In this document: piece by piece, positions 1 through 8,176 of the stretch
Numbering within the stretch: position 1 is the first letter of the stretch
How the letters are laid out: each line of letters begins with the position of its first letter
NCBI GenBank assembly: GCA_030682135.1
Contig: JAUXQT010000104.1
Span: 57,488 to 121,487 of the forward strand
Reading direction: 5' to 3'
DNA: 64,000 bases
DNA from: Nitrospirota bacterium
GTDB lineage: Bacteria > Nitrospirota > Nitrospiria > Nitrospirales > Nitrospiraceae
Translations under genes and position numbers: made by a program
The notes under the pieces: model-generated
What the model was told of the DNA's origin: nothing
What the model saw: only the letters and a program-made list of their open reading frames with translations
Database searches by the model: none

Positions 1-84
1 ATAGTTGCAATCCAATCCCTGCTGCCGAATATAACTTGAAAGAATTTCGGCCCCGCCGGCATCATGCGCAACCACACCGATCAT
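1..84 (-). CDS. Start of an unidentified polysaccharide-cluster protein (cut by window edge)
   Basis: The first 28 codons of a gene that leaves the window at base 1. Its ATG (84-82) overlaps the TGA of the upstream acetyltransferase in an ATGA arrangement, which is how most neighbours are joined, so the start is well supported. The visible N-terminus reads MIGVVAHDAGGAEILSSYI: a hydrophobic strand followed by a glycine-containing turn and helix, as in Rossmann-like nucleotide-sugar enzymes or glycosyltransferases. The AHDAGGAEI pattern resembles proteins found in sialic/pseudaminic-type clusters, but too little is present to name a family. It is the last gene of the operon visible here. Confidence 0.6.
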   Translation of the reverse strand, partial: MIGVVAHDAGGAEILSSYIRQQGLDCNY

Positions 85-629
85 CTGGCCTCAGGCGTCC
101 CGATCTGAAATTCACTTTTGAGCAACCCGAATTCCAACATATCAACCCACTTTCCTTCGAGATACAGATGGTTTCTTCGGCAGCCTTCATGAGCCATGCC
201 CAGCCGTTCGGCGAGTTTCCGCATGCCAATGTTGGGCGCAGCCATGCCGCAGTAGATACGCTCAAGGTTCAGTTTGAAGAAGCCATGTTCCAGCAACTTC
301 CTCCCTGCCTCAAACGCAACGCCTTTGCGCCAATGCTTCCGGTGGCCCATGAGCACGGCAAACTCGGCGTTGCGATTGATAAAGGACAATCCCTGCAGGC
401 TGATACATCCGATGTGGCCATCAATGGAATGACATATTGCCCAGACAACCTGGTCTTCGCCACTGAGCGAATCGAAGAAGGACCGGAAATAATTTGCACT
501 TCTTGCGTATTTTCCGTGCGAGTTGTATTTGCAGACTTCCTGGTCTTCGAACCACGAGGGATATGGCCCGGCGAGATCGCTCTCTTGCATGGGCCTCACA
601 TAATATTCATTGTTAAGCGCATAGATCAT
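81..629 (-). CDS. GNAT (RimJ/RimL-type) N-acetyltransferase
   Basis: A 182-residue protein of typical single-domain GNAT length. The acetyl-CoA-binding region lies around residues 95-150, with the pattern HWRKGVAFEAGRKLLEHGF followed by an NxGMRKLAERLGMAHEG segment. That is the usual RimJ/RimL C-terminal half, in which a residue gains a new binding helix after the pyrophosphate loop. In this sugar-modification operon it probably acetylates an amino-sugar nucleotide rather than a ribosomal protein. It is one of two GNAT genes in the cluster, and either could supply the PseH step. Its ATG overlaps the DegT aminotransferase stop (ATGA) and its own stop overlaps the next gene. Confidence 0.8.
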   Translation of the reverse strand: MIYALNNEYYVRPMQESDLAGPYPSWFEDQEVCKYNSHGKYARSANYFRSFFDSLSGEDQVVWAICHSIDGHIGCISLQGLSFINRNAEFAVLMGHRKHWRKGVAFEAGRKLLEHGFFKLNLERIYCGMAAPNIGMRKLAERLGMAHEGCRRNHLYLEGKWVDMLEFGLLKSEFQIGTPEAR

Positions 630-1918
630 CGCAGAGCCTCCAAGCTATTCCACACCTTGCGAAACGCCTCGACAATCAGGTCGACATCCTCGTCGGCGAA
701 TTCATGCATGCATATTCCCAGGGCAAGATAGCTGGAATCATGTAGTCCCTCTGCGACCGGACATATCCCCTTGCGGTAATTTACCTCTCGGTGGCAGATA
801 TCTGAGGTCCAGGGGAACCCCGAGGAACCATACGCTATTTTCTTCTGGTACATCGGCAAAAGATGAATATTCTGATAACAGGCCCCGAGACCCAGTATCC
901 CTTCGGCAACGAGCGCCTGGTGGATTCTGACCCGACTGATGCCCGTCTGTTCGGGATCGTAAACCATGGGGTACACATAATAGGCATGCGAGCAGTCAGG
1001 TTTAACGACAGGAGTACGTAACCCCTTCAAACCATTTAGGCCACAACTCAGCCGCTCTGCCGCCCGCTGCCTGGTAGCCACCAGGCCCTTGAGTTTCTTC
1101 AGTTGCTCGATTCCAATTGCGCTTTCAATTTCACCGAGACGAAAATTATAGCCCACCATATTGCTCAGGTCGGTAACACCCTTGTCGCCGACAACCGCCT
1201 CAGCATGATTACGAATTAGTCTCATCCTCTCAGCGAGCACATCATCATCGGTCACCATGATGCCACCCTCGCCGGTGTGGATGTGCTTGTGGTAATTGAG
1301 GCTGTACCCGCCGATATCCGCGAGTGTTCCGGCAAATTTGCCTTTGTACATGGCACCCGGAGATTGGGCAGTATCGGAAATAAGCTTAAGTCCGTGCTTC
1401 CGTGCAATCACCTTTAAGGCATCGATATCGGCGGAATGACCGCAAATGTCGACCGCCATGATCGCTTTGGTATATGGCGTAACGTTGGCCTCGACCGACT
1501 TCGGATCAAGGCAAAACGTTTCTGGTTCGATGTCGGCAAATACAGGAATAGCGTTCCAGTGGAGAATGGCCGTCGCGCTGGCGGACATCGTCCAGGGACT
1601 GACGATGACCTCGTCGCCGGGTTCGATGCCGATGGCGCCCACCGCGGCAATCAGGCCGGAGGTCAAGGAGTTCACGGTCACAGCATGTTTGACGCCAAAA
1701 TAGGCTTCGCAGTTCCGTTCGAATTCCTGGACTTTGGGGCCGCCATAGAAGTCAGGATCCCAGCAGCCGAGAAATTGCGACAACAGGCCGCCTTCGACGA
1801 CTTTCCTGGCAGCCTCAACCTCTTCCGCGCCGATCGGGTTGTAGCGCGTGAACTGTTTTTGGATTGTTTTCGGCCCGCCCAAGAGAGCGAGAGGCTCTGT
1901 CGACGTGTTCTTGCTCAT
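626..1918 (-). CDS. DegT/DnrJ/EryC1/StrS-family PLP aminotransferase
   Basis: A 430-residue sugar aminotransferase, slightly longer than the usual 370-400. It would transfer an amino group, typically from glutamate, to a keto sugar nucleotide using PLP. Family landmarks are visible: the SDTAQ segment (Asp182, expected to contact the PLP ring nitrogen) and the NYHKHIHTGEGG motif with the Schiff-base Lys211. A C-terminal segment containing ACYQNIHLLPMYQ fits the substrate-binding half. It lies between a Gfo/Idh dehydrogenase (ATGA overlap at 1915-1918) and a GNAT enzyme. Dehydrogenase, transaminase and acetyltransferase together make a plausible cassette for adding an acylamino group to a sugar. 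The exact sugar cannot be told from sequence. Confidence 0.87.
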   Translation of the reverse strand: MSKNTSTEPLALLGGPKTIQKQFTRYNPIGAEEVEAARKVVEGGLLSQFLGCWDPDFYGGPKVQEFERNCEAYFGVKHAVTVNSLTSGLIAAVGAIGIEPGDEVIVSPWTMSASATAILHWNAIPVFADIEPETFCLDPKSVEANVTPYTKAIMAVDICGHSADIDALKVIARKHGLKLISDTAQSPGAMYKGKFAGTLADIGGYSLNYHKHIHTGEGGIMVTDDDVLAERMRLIRNHAEAVVGDKGVTDLSNMVGYNFRLGEIESAIGIEQLKKLKGLVATRQRAAERLSCGLNGLKGLRTPVVKPDCSHAYYVYPMVYDPEQTGISRVRIHQALVAEGILGLGACYQNIHLLPMYQKKIAYGSSGFPWTSDICHREVNYRKGICPVAEGLHDSSYLALGICMHEFADEDVDLIVEAFRKVWNSLEALR

Positions 1919-2877
1919 AATTTATCTCTGATGGCTACAAGTGACTCCAGCGTCTGGAGGGCTGCGGCCCCGCTACAAACATCTGCATGCTGCCCCTCTA
2001 GGCAGGCTGCCAATTGATTCGTGACATGCCACTGGGAGCGGAAGCCTTCCGATTGTATTGTTTCGCCGGCGGATGAAAGCACGGTATACCCGTCAACGGT
2101 CGGATCGGCCACAGCCGCCTGCCATACGATTTTCCCACCGCCTTGCTCGTATCGCAAACGGCCGTTCTGCGCGACCAGCTCGATTTCGTGATGCGAAAAG
2201 CACTCCTCGCGGGCGGCCAGGAAATTCACCGTGCCCCGTTCGAAAATTACCTGTACATCTGGCTCTGGATCGAGACCGTCCCACATCCGGCCCGACTCGA
2301 TAATTTTGAATTCCTTCATGCTGCCAAGCCAGAGCTCGAGTAGATTGAAAAAATGGGAGCCATTGTTGAACAACCCCTTTGAATACCATGCCACGCCTTT
2401 GATGGGGGTTGCGATTAGGCCCTTCAGCAACCGGCGTTTCACCTCAAGGGCCCCCGGCTCCGAGCGCCGCATATAGTTCACAAACAAGAGGCAGTCATGC
2501 GCCTTGCAGGCCGCCACCATCGACTGAGCCTCTTCGATCTCGAACGAGAGCGGCTTTTCGCAGAGGATAAGCCTCGGCTTTGACTGTTCGAGAACGGCAC
2601 GAAGCACTGCGCCATGCTGCCGAGTAGGTGACGCGATAACTACGATGTCCGGCGCAGTCTGCCGTAGTGCCGCCACTAGGTCGGTGCTTGAATAACAGTC
2701 ATAGTGTTTTCCGAACAGTTCGCACCGCTGCTGCAGGAGGTCCACGCCCCCCACGAGCTGGAAGCTGGAATGCGTTCCAAACGCACGGGCATGGGTCAGC
2801 ACGAAGGCCTCGGAATCGAGCTCAAGGTCATAGCCCATCCCGATTTGCCCCAAACCGATAATCAGTACGTTATGCAT
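1915..2877 (-). CDS. Gfo/Idh/MocA-family oxidoreductase
   Basis: A 320-residue NAD(P)-dependent dehydrogenase. The N-terminal Rossmann fold is clear from VLIIGLGQIGMGYD near residues 4-17, and the conserved family segment LILCEKPLSFEIEEAQ contains the EKP motif of Gfo/Idh/MocA enzymes. The C-terminal half is the usual alpha/beta substrate-binding domain. It probably oxidises a hydroxyl of a sugar nucleotide before transamination by the downstream DegT protein. Its start overlaps the stop of the spsF-like gene as TGATG, and its stop overlaps the next start, so the three genes are tightly coupled. Confidence 0.82.
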   Translation of the reverse strand: MHNVLIIGLGQIGMGYDLELDSEAFVLTHARAFGTHSSFQLVGGVDLLQQRCELFGKHYDCYSSTDLVAALRQTAPDIVVIASPTRQHGAVLRAVLEQSKPRLILCEKPLSFEIEEAQSMVAACKAHDCLLFVNYMRRSEPGALEVKRRLLKGLIATPIKGVAWYSKGLFNNGSHFFNLLELWLGSMKEFKIIESGRMWDGLDPEPDVQVIFERGTVNFLAAREECFSHHEIELVAQNGRLRYEQGGGKIVWQAAVADPTVDGYTVLSSAGETIQSEGFRSQWHVTNQLAACLEGQHADVCSGAAALQTLESLVAIRDKL

Positions 2878-3617
2878 CAGGTGGGTCGCGAGTCCTTGCG
2901 CTGTACCATGCTGTTAATATCGAGCCAGTCAGGATGTGCGCGCAGCAGCCGAATGACGTCAAGACAACTGAAGAGCGGATTCGTTTCCCCGAAATGCTCG
3001 ATGATCTTCTTCAGAAGCTCGTAATCCGCTGGTTCGTCCAGCGTCAGACCCAAGCCGGGCCAATGAAGGGACGGCGGTGCGATCAGATACAGGTGGGGAA
3101 ACAACTCCGGATGGTTCACGATATGCCGGGACACATGCTCCCTGTCGAGCGGATCCTGTGTCATCGCAGCGGACTGCTTCAGCGTTTCAAGGCTAAAGAC
3201 CTGGGTATCCATCCCGTCCGGATAACTGCTGATGCACGAATTGGCTACATACGCGACCTTGTGCCGCTTAAACATACGAATCGTCTGTTCAACGAGGTCA
3301 GGATCGATAATGGGACAATCCCCGGTAATTTCGACGACCACGGCCGCGCTCGCCGACTCGGCGGCGCCTACGACACGCCCCATCACATCGTCCTCACTGC
3401 CGCGAAAGACCCGCACGCCCTCTGCTTTGGCAAACTGCACTAACGGCTCGTCGGCGGTATTGGTTGTCGTAGCCAGCACGATCTCATCGATCGACGGTGC
3501 AGCCCGCAGCCGCCTCACTAGATGATGAAGCATCGGACGTCCATTCGCCGGGAGCAAGACCTTTCCAGGAAGCCGGGACGACGTCATCCGTGCCTCGATC
3601 GTCGCTACAAATTTCAT
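2877..3617 (-). CDS. SpsF-like cytidylyltransferase
   Basis: A 246-residue nucleotidyltransferase of the spore-coat polysaccharide F (SpsF) type. The N-terminal nucleotide-binding motif reads IEARMTSSRLPGKVLLP, the variant of the CMP-KDO/CMP-Neu synthetase signature typical of SpsF, followed by ATTTNTADEPLVQFA and VEITGDCPIIDPDLV, the metal-binding region. SpsF proteins commonly occur beside NeuB/PseI synthases, PseG and aldo/keto reductases, as here, though their exact substrate is rarely proven. A separate PseF-type CMP-transferase lies just upstream, so this one may activate a second acid sugar or alcohol. Confidence 0.82.
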   Translation of the reverse strand: MKFVATIEARMTSSRLPGKVLLPANGRPMLHHLVRRLRAAPSIDEIVLATTTNTADEPLVQFAKAEGVRVFRGSEDDVMGRVVGAAESASAAVVVEITGDCPIIDPDLVEQTIRMFKRHKVAYVANSCISSYPDGMDTQVFSLETLKQSAAMTQDPLDREHVSRHIVNHPELFPHLYLIAPPSLHWPGLGLTLDEPADYELLKKIIEHFGETNPLFSCLDVIRLLRAHPDWLDINSMVQRKDSRPT

Positions 3618-3662
3618 ATGTCTATTTCTCTCATCTGTAACCCAACATTGACGATTCCACGG

Positions 3663-4361
3663 CTAAATGGCCCTCACCCGATACATCGCCTCCGCCAAGA
3701 CCCAGTCTGCTTCATCGTCGATATCGATGGCTCTCCCTTTCGACAACACATAGCCGATGAATCCTGCATCGGAGCCAGGCCCCTGGGAAGCACGCACGGT
3801 CGCAGCCGGAAAGGCGGCGAAAGAGCCGGCATCGAAATACTTTTTCTCCAGATCCTGAGAGCGGACGGCAAACATCCCCGTTTGCACCGGCGTCAATTTC
3901 CCATTTTCCGAACGGCAGAAGGCCCATTCAACGGGTGCAGGGTATTCTGAAACGGCCAGCAGAGGATCATGTCCACCAGCGCGCTCGAACAGTGCCGCCG
4001 CCTGCTGCAAATCACTGGCATCGATAAGGGGGGCGCAGGCCATGAGCATCCACACCTGGCCGAACACCCGACCTTTCGCAGCATAGGTATCGGCGACGTA
4101 CTTCAGCACCGGCATGATCGGGGTATGGTCATCTGCAAGTTCGTCGGGACGCATGAAATCAACATGAAACCCGAGCTTCTCGACCGTCTCGCGTATATCT
4201 CCACTTTCCGTCGAGACATGGATCACGTCGAACAGGTCGCTCGCCTGCGCCGCTTGCAGGACATGAGCGATCATCGGTTTGCCACAGAAATCCCGGACAT
4301 TCTTGTTCCGAATCCTCTTCGAGCCCCCACGTGCGGGGATAATGGCAATTCTGCCGGTCAT
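3663..4361 (-). CDS. pseF: CMP-pseudaminic acid synthetase (NeuA/PseF family)
   Basis: A 232-residue acylneuraminate cytidylyltransferase, the last step of the pseudaminic pathway: CTP plus pseudaminic acid gives CMP-pseudaminate. The signature IPARGGSKRIRNKN near the N-terminus binds CTP, and the later FCGKPMIAH and PDELADDHTPIMP segments are typical of NeuA/PseF. I place the start at ATG 4361, which overlaps the wbqC-like stop as ATGA; a longer reading adds five residues inside that gene. PseF rather than NeuA is inferred from pseB, pseC, pseG and pseI in the same operon. Confidence 0.83.
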   Translation of the reverse strand: MTGRIAIIPARGGSKRIRNKNVRDFCGKPMIAHVLQAAQASDLFDVIHVSTESGDIRETVEKLGFHVDFMRPDELADDHTPIMPVLKYVADTYAAKGRVFGQVWMLMACAPLIDASDLQQAAALFERAGGHDPLLAVSEYPAPVEWAFCRSENGKLTPVQTGMFAVRSQDLEKKYFDAGSFAAFPAATVRASQGPGSDAGFIGYVLSKGRAIDIDDEADWVLAEAMYRVRAI

Positions 4362-5062
4362 GGCGATACCTCGCACCCCTTCTCAATCAGCGAGAGGCTC
4401 TCCGGTCCGCAGTTGAAGAGCAAATCGATAACCGACATGTGGGGCAGAAAATCGCCGAACCGTTGCGAATACTCCGGGTGCGTGAAGTTGAAATAGTGCA
4501 ACGGCATGCCCCGCCTGGCAAAGGCATCGGACTCGTCAAGATAGTCCTTCGAGCCAGGCGGAGAAATATATTCGGTCGCGCCAACCCGGTCACACAACGA
4601 AGCCAATAGTTCTGCTTTAGCTCCGACACCCTCAAACTCACTCGACCGGCGGATTGGTGTTGTGATCCCCAATGCATCCCTGAGCCACACGATTACACCT
4701 ATGGTCAAATCGGCCAGGTGGCGGTTGTCGGCGCCGAGCAAGGACAGCAGTTGCGGCGCATGGGCGTCGAAATAGGGTGCTTTCTTATAGTTCACTTCCA
4801 ATGCCGTTTGATGGCTTTGAGGAAAATCCCGGCTGCGGTCGATCTCAACTTCAGAAATCAACTGGTCCCGCTTCCCTTTTGAAAGCACCGGCACGGTCAG
4901 CCAGATTGGCCCGTTCGCTGTCTTGATCTGGTTTCTCTGCTGCCAGGATCGCCTGGCGAATTGCACCGAGTCGAGCAAAATAAAGAGGTCGACGGATTTC
5001 ATCAGACCGAAATATCCAAGCCACGGCAAATATGTGGGTTGCATGATGGCAACCCGCGTCAT
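4358..5062 (-). CDS. WbqC-family protein
   Basis: A 234-residue protein matching the WbqC family from its first residues: MQPTYLPWLGYFGLM followed by DLFILLDSVQFARRSWQQRN, with PVLSKGKRDQ and a central EYISPPGSKDYLD stretch. WbqC-like proteins recur in O-antigen and capsule clusters and are generally thought to be sugar- or acyl-modifying enzymes, but their reaction is not settled. No signal peptide or membrane segment is seen, so it is probably cytoplasmic. Both ends are ATGA overlaps with the neighbours. Confidence 0.82.
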   Translation of the reverse strand: MTRVAIMQPTYLPWLGYFGLMKSVDLFILLDSVQFARRSWQQRNQIKTANGPIWLTVPVLSKGKRDQLISEVEIDRSRDFPQSHQTALEVNYKKAPYFDAHAPQLLSLLGADNRHLADLTIGVIVWLRDALGITTPIRRSSEFEGVGAKAELLASLCDRVGATEYISPPGSKDYLDESDAFARRGMPLHYFNFTHPEYSQRFGDFLPHMSVIDLLFNCGPESLSLIEKGCEVSP

Positions 5063-5973
5063 TCTTCTACCGCCAAGCCAATACCATCAATGCCGTAATT
5101 GTTTCCGTTGTAAAACATAAAGTGTCGCCCGCCATACTTAACGACCGCAGCATATTCGATCATCTCGCTGTCGAAACCGGAAGGACTGACGTCGATCCCG
5201 GCTAGATCGTCCCGGCGCTGCCAGACAATGCCATCGGCAGATTCCGCATAACCCAACCTGTAGGCTTCCCCTTTGTGCCCAAACCACATCTTCCAGACGC
5301 CACCTTCGAAGATCACATAAGGCCTCGCCAGGGCATTCTCCGAGCCATCCTTGAAGTCGATGCAAACATGCCCATCGCGCTGCCAGATTTTCGCATCCCT
5401 GGAGCGTGCGAGCTTGATATTGTAGCGCGGTAAATCTTTATGCTGCCAGCCGCAGCCCGAAACGTAATACATTCGAAACCCCTCATCCGCTTCCACAACC
5501 CAAGGAGCGGTGTTGAGAAAGGGGTCTATTGGACAACGTTCGATGATGGGCGCGCGCGACCAGCGCTGAAAGGTCTTGCCCTCATCCTCGCTAATGGCCA
5601 ACCCGCCGAATAGATGCACACGGACGGTCGATCCAGGATTCCAGCCGATGTAATAAAGATGCAGCCGTCCGTCGACCTGCTTCACGCAGGATGGGGTCAC
5701 CCCGCTATCGTCGAAGCACCCCATTTCACCAGGAGTGAGAACTGGATCTACCGAGTAGTCGACAAGCCTGCCATCCTTGTTGAGGTCAAGAACGGCAAAT
5801 CCGATGTTCGAACGGTTTGATGCATCACGTCCTGAAAAGAAAACGCGGACTAGTCCACCAGCCAGCATCTGCGGGGTAGGGACCATGCAATGAGTTCTCG
5901 CCCACGGTAAACGTGGATCGGGCCGAATAACCAGTCCTCGCTTGCTCCAGCGTATGTTGGCCGTCTCAAACAT
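5059..5973 (-). CDS. Glycoside-hydrolase-like five-bladed propeller protein
   Basis: About 304 residues with the repeated small-residue and aromatic pattern of the GH32/43/62/130-like beta-propeller fold. Examples are VRVFFSGRDASNRSNIGF, GRLHLYYIGWNPG, GFRMYYVSGCG, VWKMWFGHKGEAYRLGYAES and HFMFYNGNNYG, one per blade. Such proteins are common in O-antigen clusters. They may act on or transfer sugars, but catalytic residues cannot be assigned here. There is no signal peptide, so it is probably cytoplasmic. I chose ATG 5973. A TTG at 5985 that overlaps the preceding stop (TTGA) is a real alternative and would add four residues. Confidence 0.68.
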   Translation of the reverse strand: MFETANIRWSKRGLVIRPDPRLPWARTHCMVPTPQMLAGGLVRVFFSGRDASNRSNIGFAVLDLNKDGRLVDYSVDPVLTPGEMGCFDDSGVTPSCVKQVDGRLHLYYIGWNPGSTVRVHLFGGLAISEDEGKTFQRWSRAPIIERCPIDPFLNTAPWVVEADEGFRMYYVSGCGWQHKDLPRYNIKLARSRDAKIWQRDGHVCIDFKDGSENALARPYVIFEGGVWKMWFGHKGEAYRLGYAESADGIVWQRRDDLAGIDVSPSGFDSEMIEYAAVVKYGGRHFMFYNGNNYGIDGIGLAVEE

Positions 5974-5981
5974 TCTGATGG

Positions 5982-6749
5982 TCAATCGACAATGATGAAC
6001 GTGCGGTCGGTCATAAAACGGGACTTCTTGACCCGATAGGAAACGCCCTTGAACGTTTCCTTGAAGGCACGGGTTTCGCCGGGGTAGTCACGATTATTAA
6101 ACTCGTCAAGCATGAGGACACTGCCCGGAACGAGGTGAGGCTTGATCGCCTCAAGCGCAGCCTTCGAAGGCTCGTAAAGGGCCATGTCAAAATAGGCCAA
6201 CGCAATCACGACATCCTCGTTCTTGGAAAAGTAGGCTGGGGCAGTCTTTGTTACGTCGCCTTGAACCACTTCGTGCTTCTTAATTGCGGCAAGGACGTTG
6301 TTCTTTTCGTGGTAATCGATGAGCGATTCGAGATATTCACGATAATTCGCTGCAACCTTGTAGCCGCCGATTTTGATGGTGTCGCTTGGACGGTCTTTCT
6401 CCGAAATGGCTGGGTAACCTTCGAATGTATCGAACCCCACCACTCTGCGGCTTTGGTTGAAAGGCTCATAAATAGCGCGCAAATTCTCGAACAGCACCAG
6501 GTTCTGCCCCCACCAGGTGCCAAACTCTACAATGATCCCAGGCTGGTCAAGTATCAATTGGTACGCTTCATTCACGAACAGGATCTTCGCCAAAGCCGAA
6601 CTCCGCATGAAAAGGCCGAGGCAAATGAGCAGTTGGTCGTCAGGGATGGGACGATCTCGGAACAAGCGATACAGTAACTCGCGGTGAGCTATCTGCTGCT
6701 CCGTCGCTTTGGTTTCCATTTTATAGCCGAAATCCTGCTCACTGCTCAT
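5982..6749 (-). CDS. TylF/MycF-like SAM-dependent O-methyltransferase
   Basis: A 255-residue protein resembling macrocin-type (TylF) sugar O-methyltransferases. The SAM-binding glycine-rich region is IIVEFGTWWGQNL, followed by RRVVGFDTFEGYP, the acidic ribose-binding strand typical of TylF, and a later ALAYFDMALYEPSKAAL plus GSVLMLDEFNN segment that fits the metal-dependent active site. It probably methylates a hydroxyl of the glycan or its precursor. I place the start at ATG 6749, which has a GGAG ribosome site seven bases upstream. An earlier ATG at 6761 and a TTG at 6773 lack one. Confidence 0.78.
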   Translation of the reverse strand: MSSEQDFGYKMETKATEQQIAHRELLYRLFRDRPIPDDQLLICLGLFMRSSALAKILFVNEAYQLILDQPGIIVEFGTWWGQNLVLFENLRAIYEPFNQSRRVVGFDTFEGYPAISEKDRPSDTIKIGGYKVAANYREYLESLIDYHEKNNVLAAIKKHEVVQGDVTKTAPAYFSKNEDVVIALAYFDMALYEPSKAALEAIKPHLVPGSVLMLDEFNNRDYPGETRAFKETFKGVSYRVKKSRFMTDRTFIIVD

Positions 6750-6774
6750 TGGACACTCCATTTCGCATGTCAAA

Positions 6775-7461
6775 TCAAAGCTTGAAGTACTTCCTCTTAA
6801 TCACTTGAGCACGCCGATCCTCGCCGCCCAACGTCTCTGCCGGCGTTCCGAGCGCGACCGCCCCATCCGACAAGTCTTGAGTAACCGAAGCATCCATGGC
6901 GATGAAACAATCATCGCCAATGGTGCGAAAATCCCGCACTGTCGCGTTTACTCCGAAAAAGCAGCGCTTACCAATCTTGCAATGACCGGAAATTACGACG
7001 TGAGACGCGATGTAGGTATGATCGCCAATGACGCTGCCGTGGCCGAGGTGATTGCCGGACCAGATCATCACATTATTGCCAATGCGCACAGTCGGCTGAA
7101 TCGTCTGATTTTCCAGGATAAAGCAGTTGTCGCCGACAGTCAGGTCCGGCCACGTCACTGACTTTGAACACACATACGAAGCGAGAGCATAACCAGCCGC
7201 CTTGGCCTGCTCGTACTTTTCCTGCCGTAGCCGGTTCAACTTTCCGTAGGAGAGCGCAACGTGCATATCGTATTCCCCTGGCGGGAACCGTTGGGAAACC
7301 TGGCTGAACGGCACAAGCGGCAGCCCCTGAAAATGATCCCCGTCTACGAAGGCGTCATCGACGGTGAACGCAATCACTCGGTAGTCGCTGTCATGACTGA
7401 AATAGTACATGGCGAGTTCGGCCATTTCAGCAGAGCCGAAAATCACGAGCTGCCGCGGCAT
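6775..7461 (-). CDS. NeuD-like sugar O-acyltransferase (left-handed beta helix)
   Basis: A 228-residue protein with the two-part layout of NeuD/PglD-family acyltransferases. The N-terminal half begins QLVIFGSAEMAELAMYY, a small Rossmann-like PglD-N domain. The C-terminal half (about residues 100-210) has hexapeptide repeats such as ILENQTIQPTVRIGNNVMI and HTYIASHVVISGHCKIG, which fold as a left-handed beta helix, with a conserved SGNHLGHGS active-site histidine region. It probably acetylates or otherwise acylates the nonulosonic acid. Start ATG 7461 has GGTGAG five to six bases upstream; a TTG at 7491 would overlap the upstream gene. Confidence 0.8.
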   Translation of the reverse strand: MPRQLVIFGSAEMAELAMYYFSHDSDYRVIAFTVDDAFVDGDHFQGLPLVPFSQVSQRFPPGEYDMHVALSYGKLNRLRQEKYEQAKAAGYALASYVCSKSVTWPDLTVGDNCFILENQTIQPTVRIGNNVMIWSGNHLGHGSVIGDHTYIASHVVISGHCKIGKRCFFGVNATVRDFRTIGDDCFIAMDASVTQDLSDGAVALGTPAETLGGEDRRAQVIKRKYFKL

Positions 7462-7474
7462 CTTGCTCACCAGG

Positions 7475-8176
7475 CTACCTACAGACCGCAATGAAAAAAT
7501 CGAGCGGAAGCTTCATCAACTGTTCCGTCACCCTCCCGGTCTCGACATCCTTGAAAATCGTTCCGCAATAATACTGAAGATAGCGCTCGTTATCGAAGAA
7601 GAAGAATTCCTGGCCGTCCCTGAAGCCGAAATCGCGAATGCGATAGCGATGGCCGCCCATCGTCTCGGCGCGCTTATAGATTTCGTGCTTGGGGGCAACG
7701 GTTGACAGGTAGAGCCCTCCGCCAGGCTTGAGCACCCTCCGGAACTCCTTTAGCGCGGCGAGAACCCGTTCTTCACTTCCTTCGTAGTGCAACGTATTCA
7801 CCGAAAGGAGCAAATCGAAGTGACCGTCAGGATAGGGCAATGAACGATTTGAGCCTTCCTGAAATCTCGCTTTGAAGCCCCTTTTATCCATGACCTCCTG
7901 TGCTGTTGCCGCCATCTGGGGATGGATATCGACCCCGTGACAGTCGCAGCCAATGTCGGCAAACGGCACCAGGTTGTTACCAAATCCACAACCGACGTCC
8001 AAGACTCGCCACTGAGACCGTGGTTTATACGGCGTCTTCAGGTAGTCCGCTCCCCCGAACAACACCTTGAGCATCGCCTCGTTAGGCCATTTCGGGTAGG
8101 ACGCCACCTGTTTTTCGCGCTGAATCTCCCGGTTCCATTCCTCTTTCTGGCTAGCGGTCTCCCCGTCCTCGGTCAT
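7475..8176 (-). CDS. Class I SAM-dependent methyltransferase
   Basis: A 233-residue methyltransferase with motif I VLDVGCGFGNNLVPFA, motif II CHGVDIHPQM, and the later LPYPDGHFDLLLSVNTLHY and RVLKPGGGLYLST segments, all in the canonical order of class I enzymes. It probably methylates a sugar or sugar-linked group; regiochemistry cannot be read from sequence. Its ATG overlaps the stop of the PseI gene (ATGA), and the next gene starts 13 bases after its TAG. Those links tie it to the nonulosonic-acid pathway. Confidence 0.82.
   Translation of the reverse strand: MTEDGETASQKEEWNREIQREKQVASYPKWPNEAMLKVLFGGADYLKTPYKPRSQWRVLDVGCGFGNNLVPFADIGCDCHGVDIHPQMAATAQEVMDKRGFKARFQEGSNRSLPYPDGHFDLLLSVNTLHYEGSEERVLAALKEFRRVLKPGGGLYLSTVAPKHEIYKRAETMGGHRYRIRDFGFRDGQEFFFFDNERYLQYYCGTIFKDVETGRVTEQLMKLPLDFFIAVCR

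Noticed and set aside
36..731. A 231-codon plus-strand frame at the left edge
   Set aside because: It is antisense to the GNAT gene and its neighbours, which have family motifs and coupled starts.
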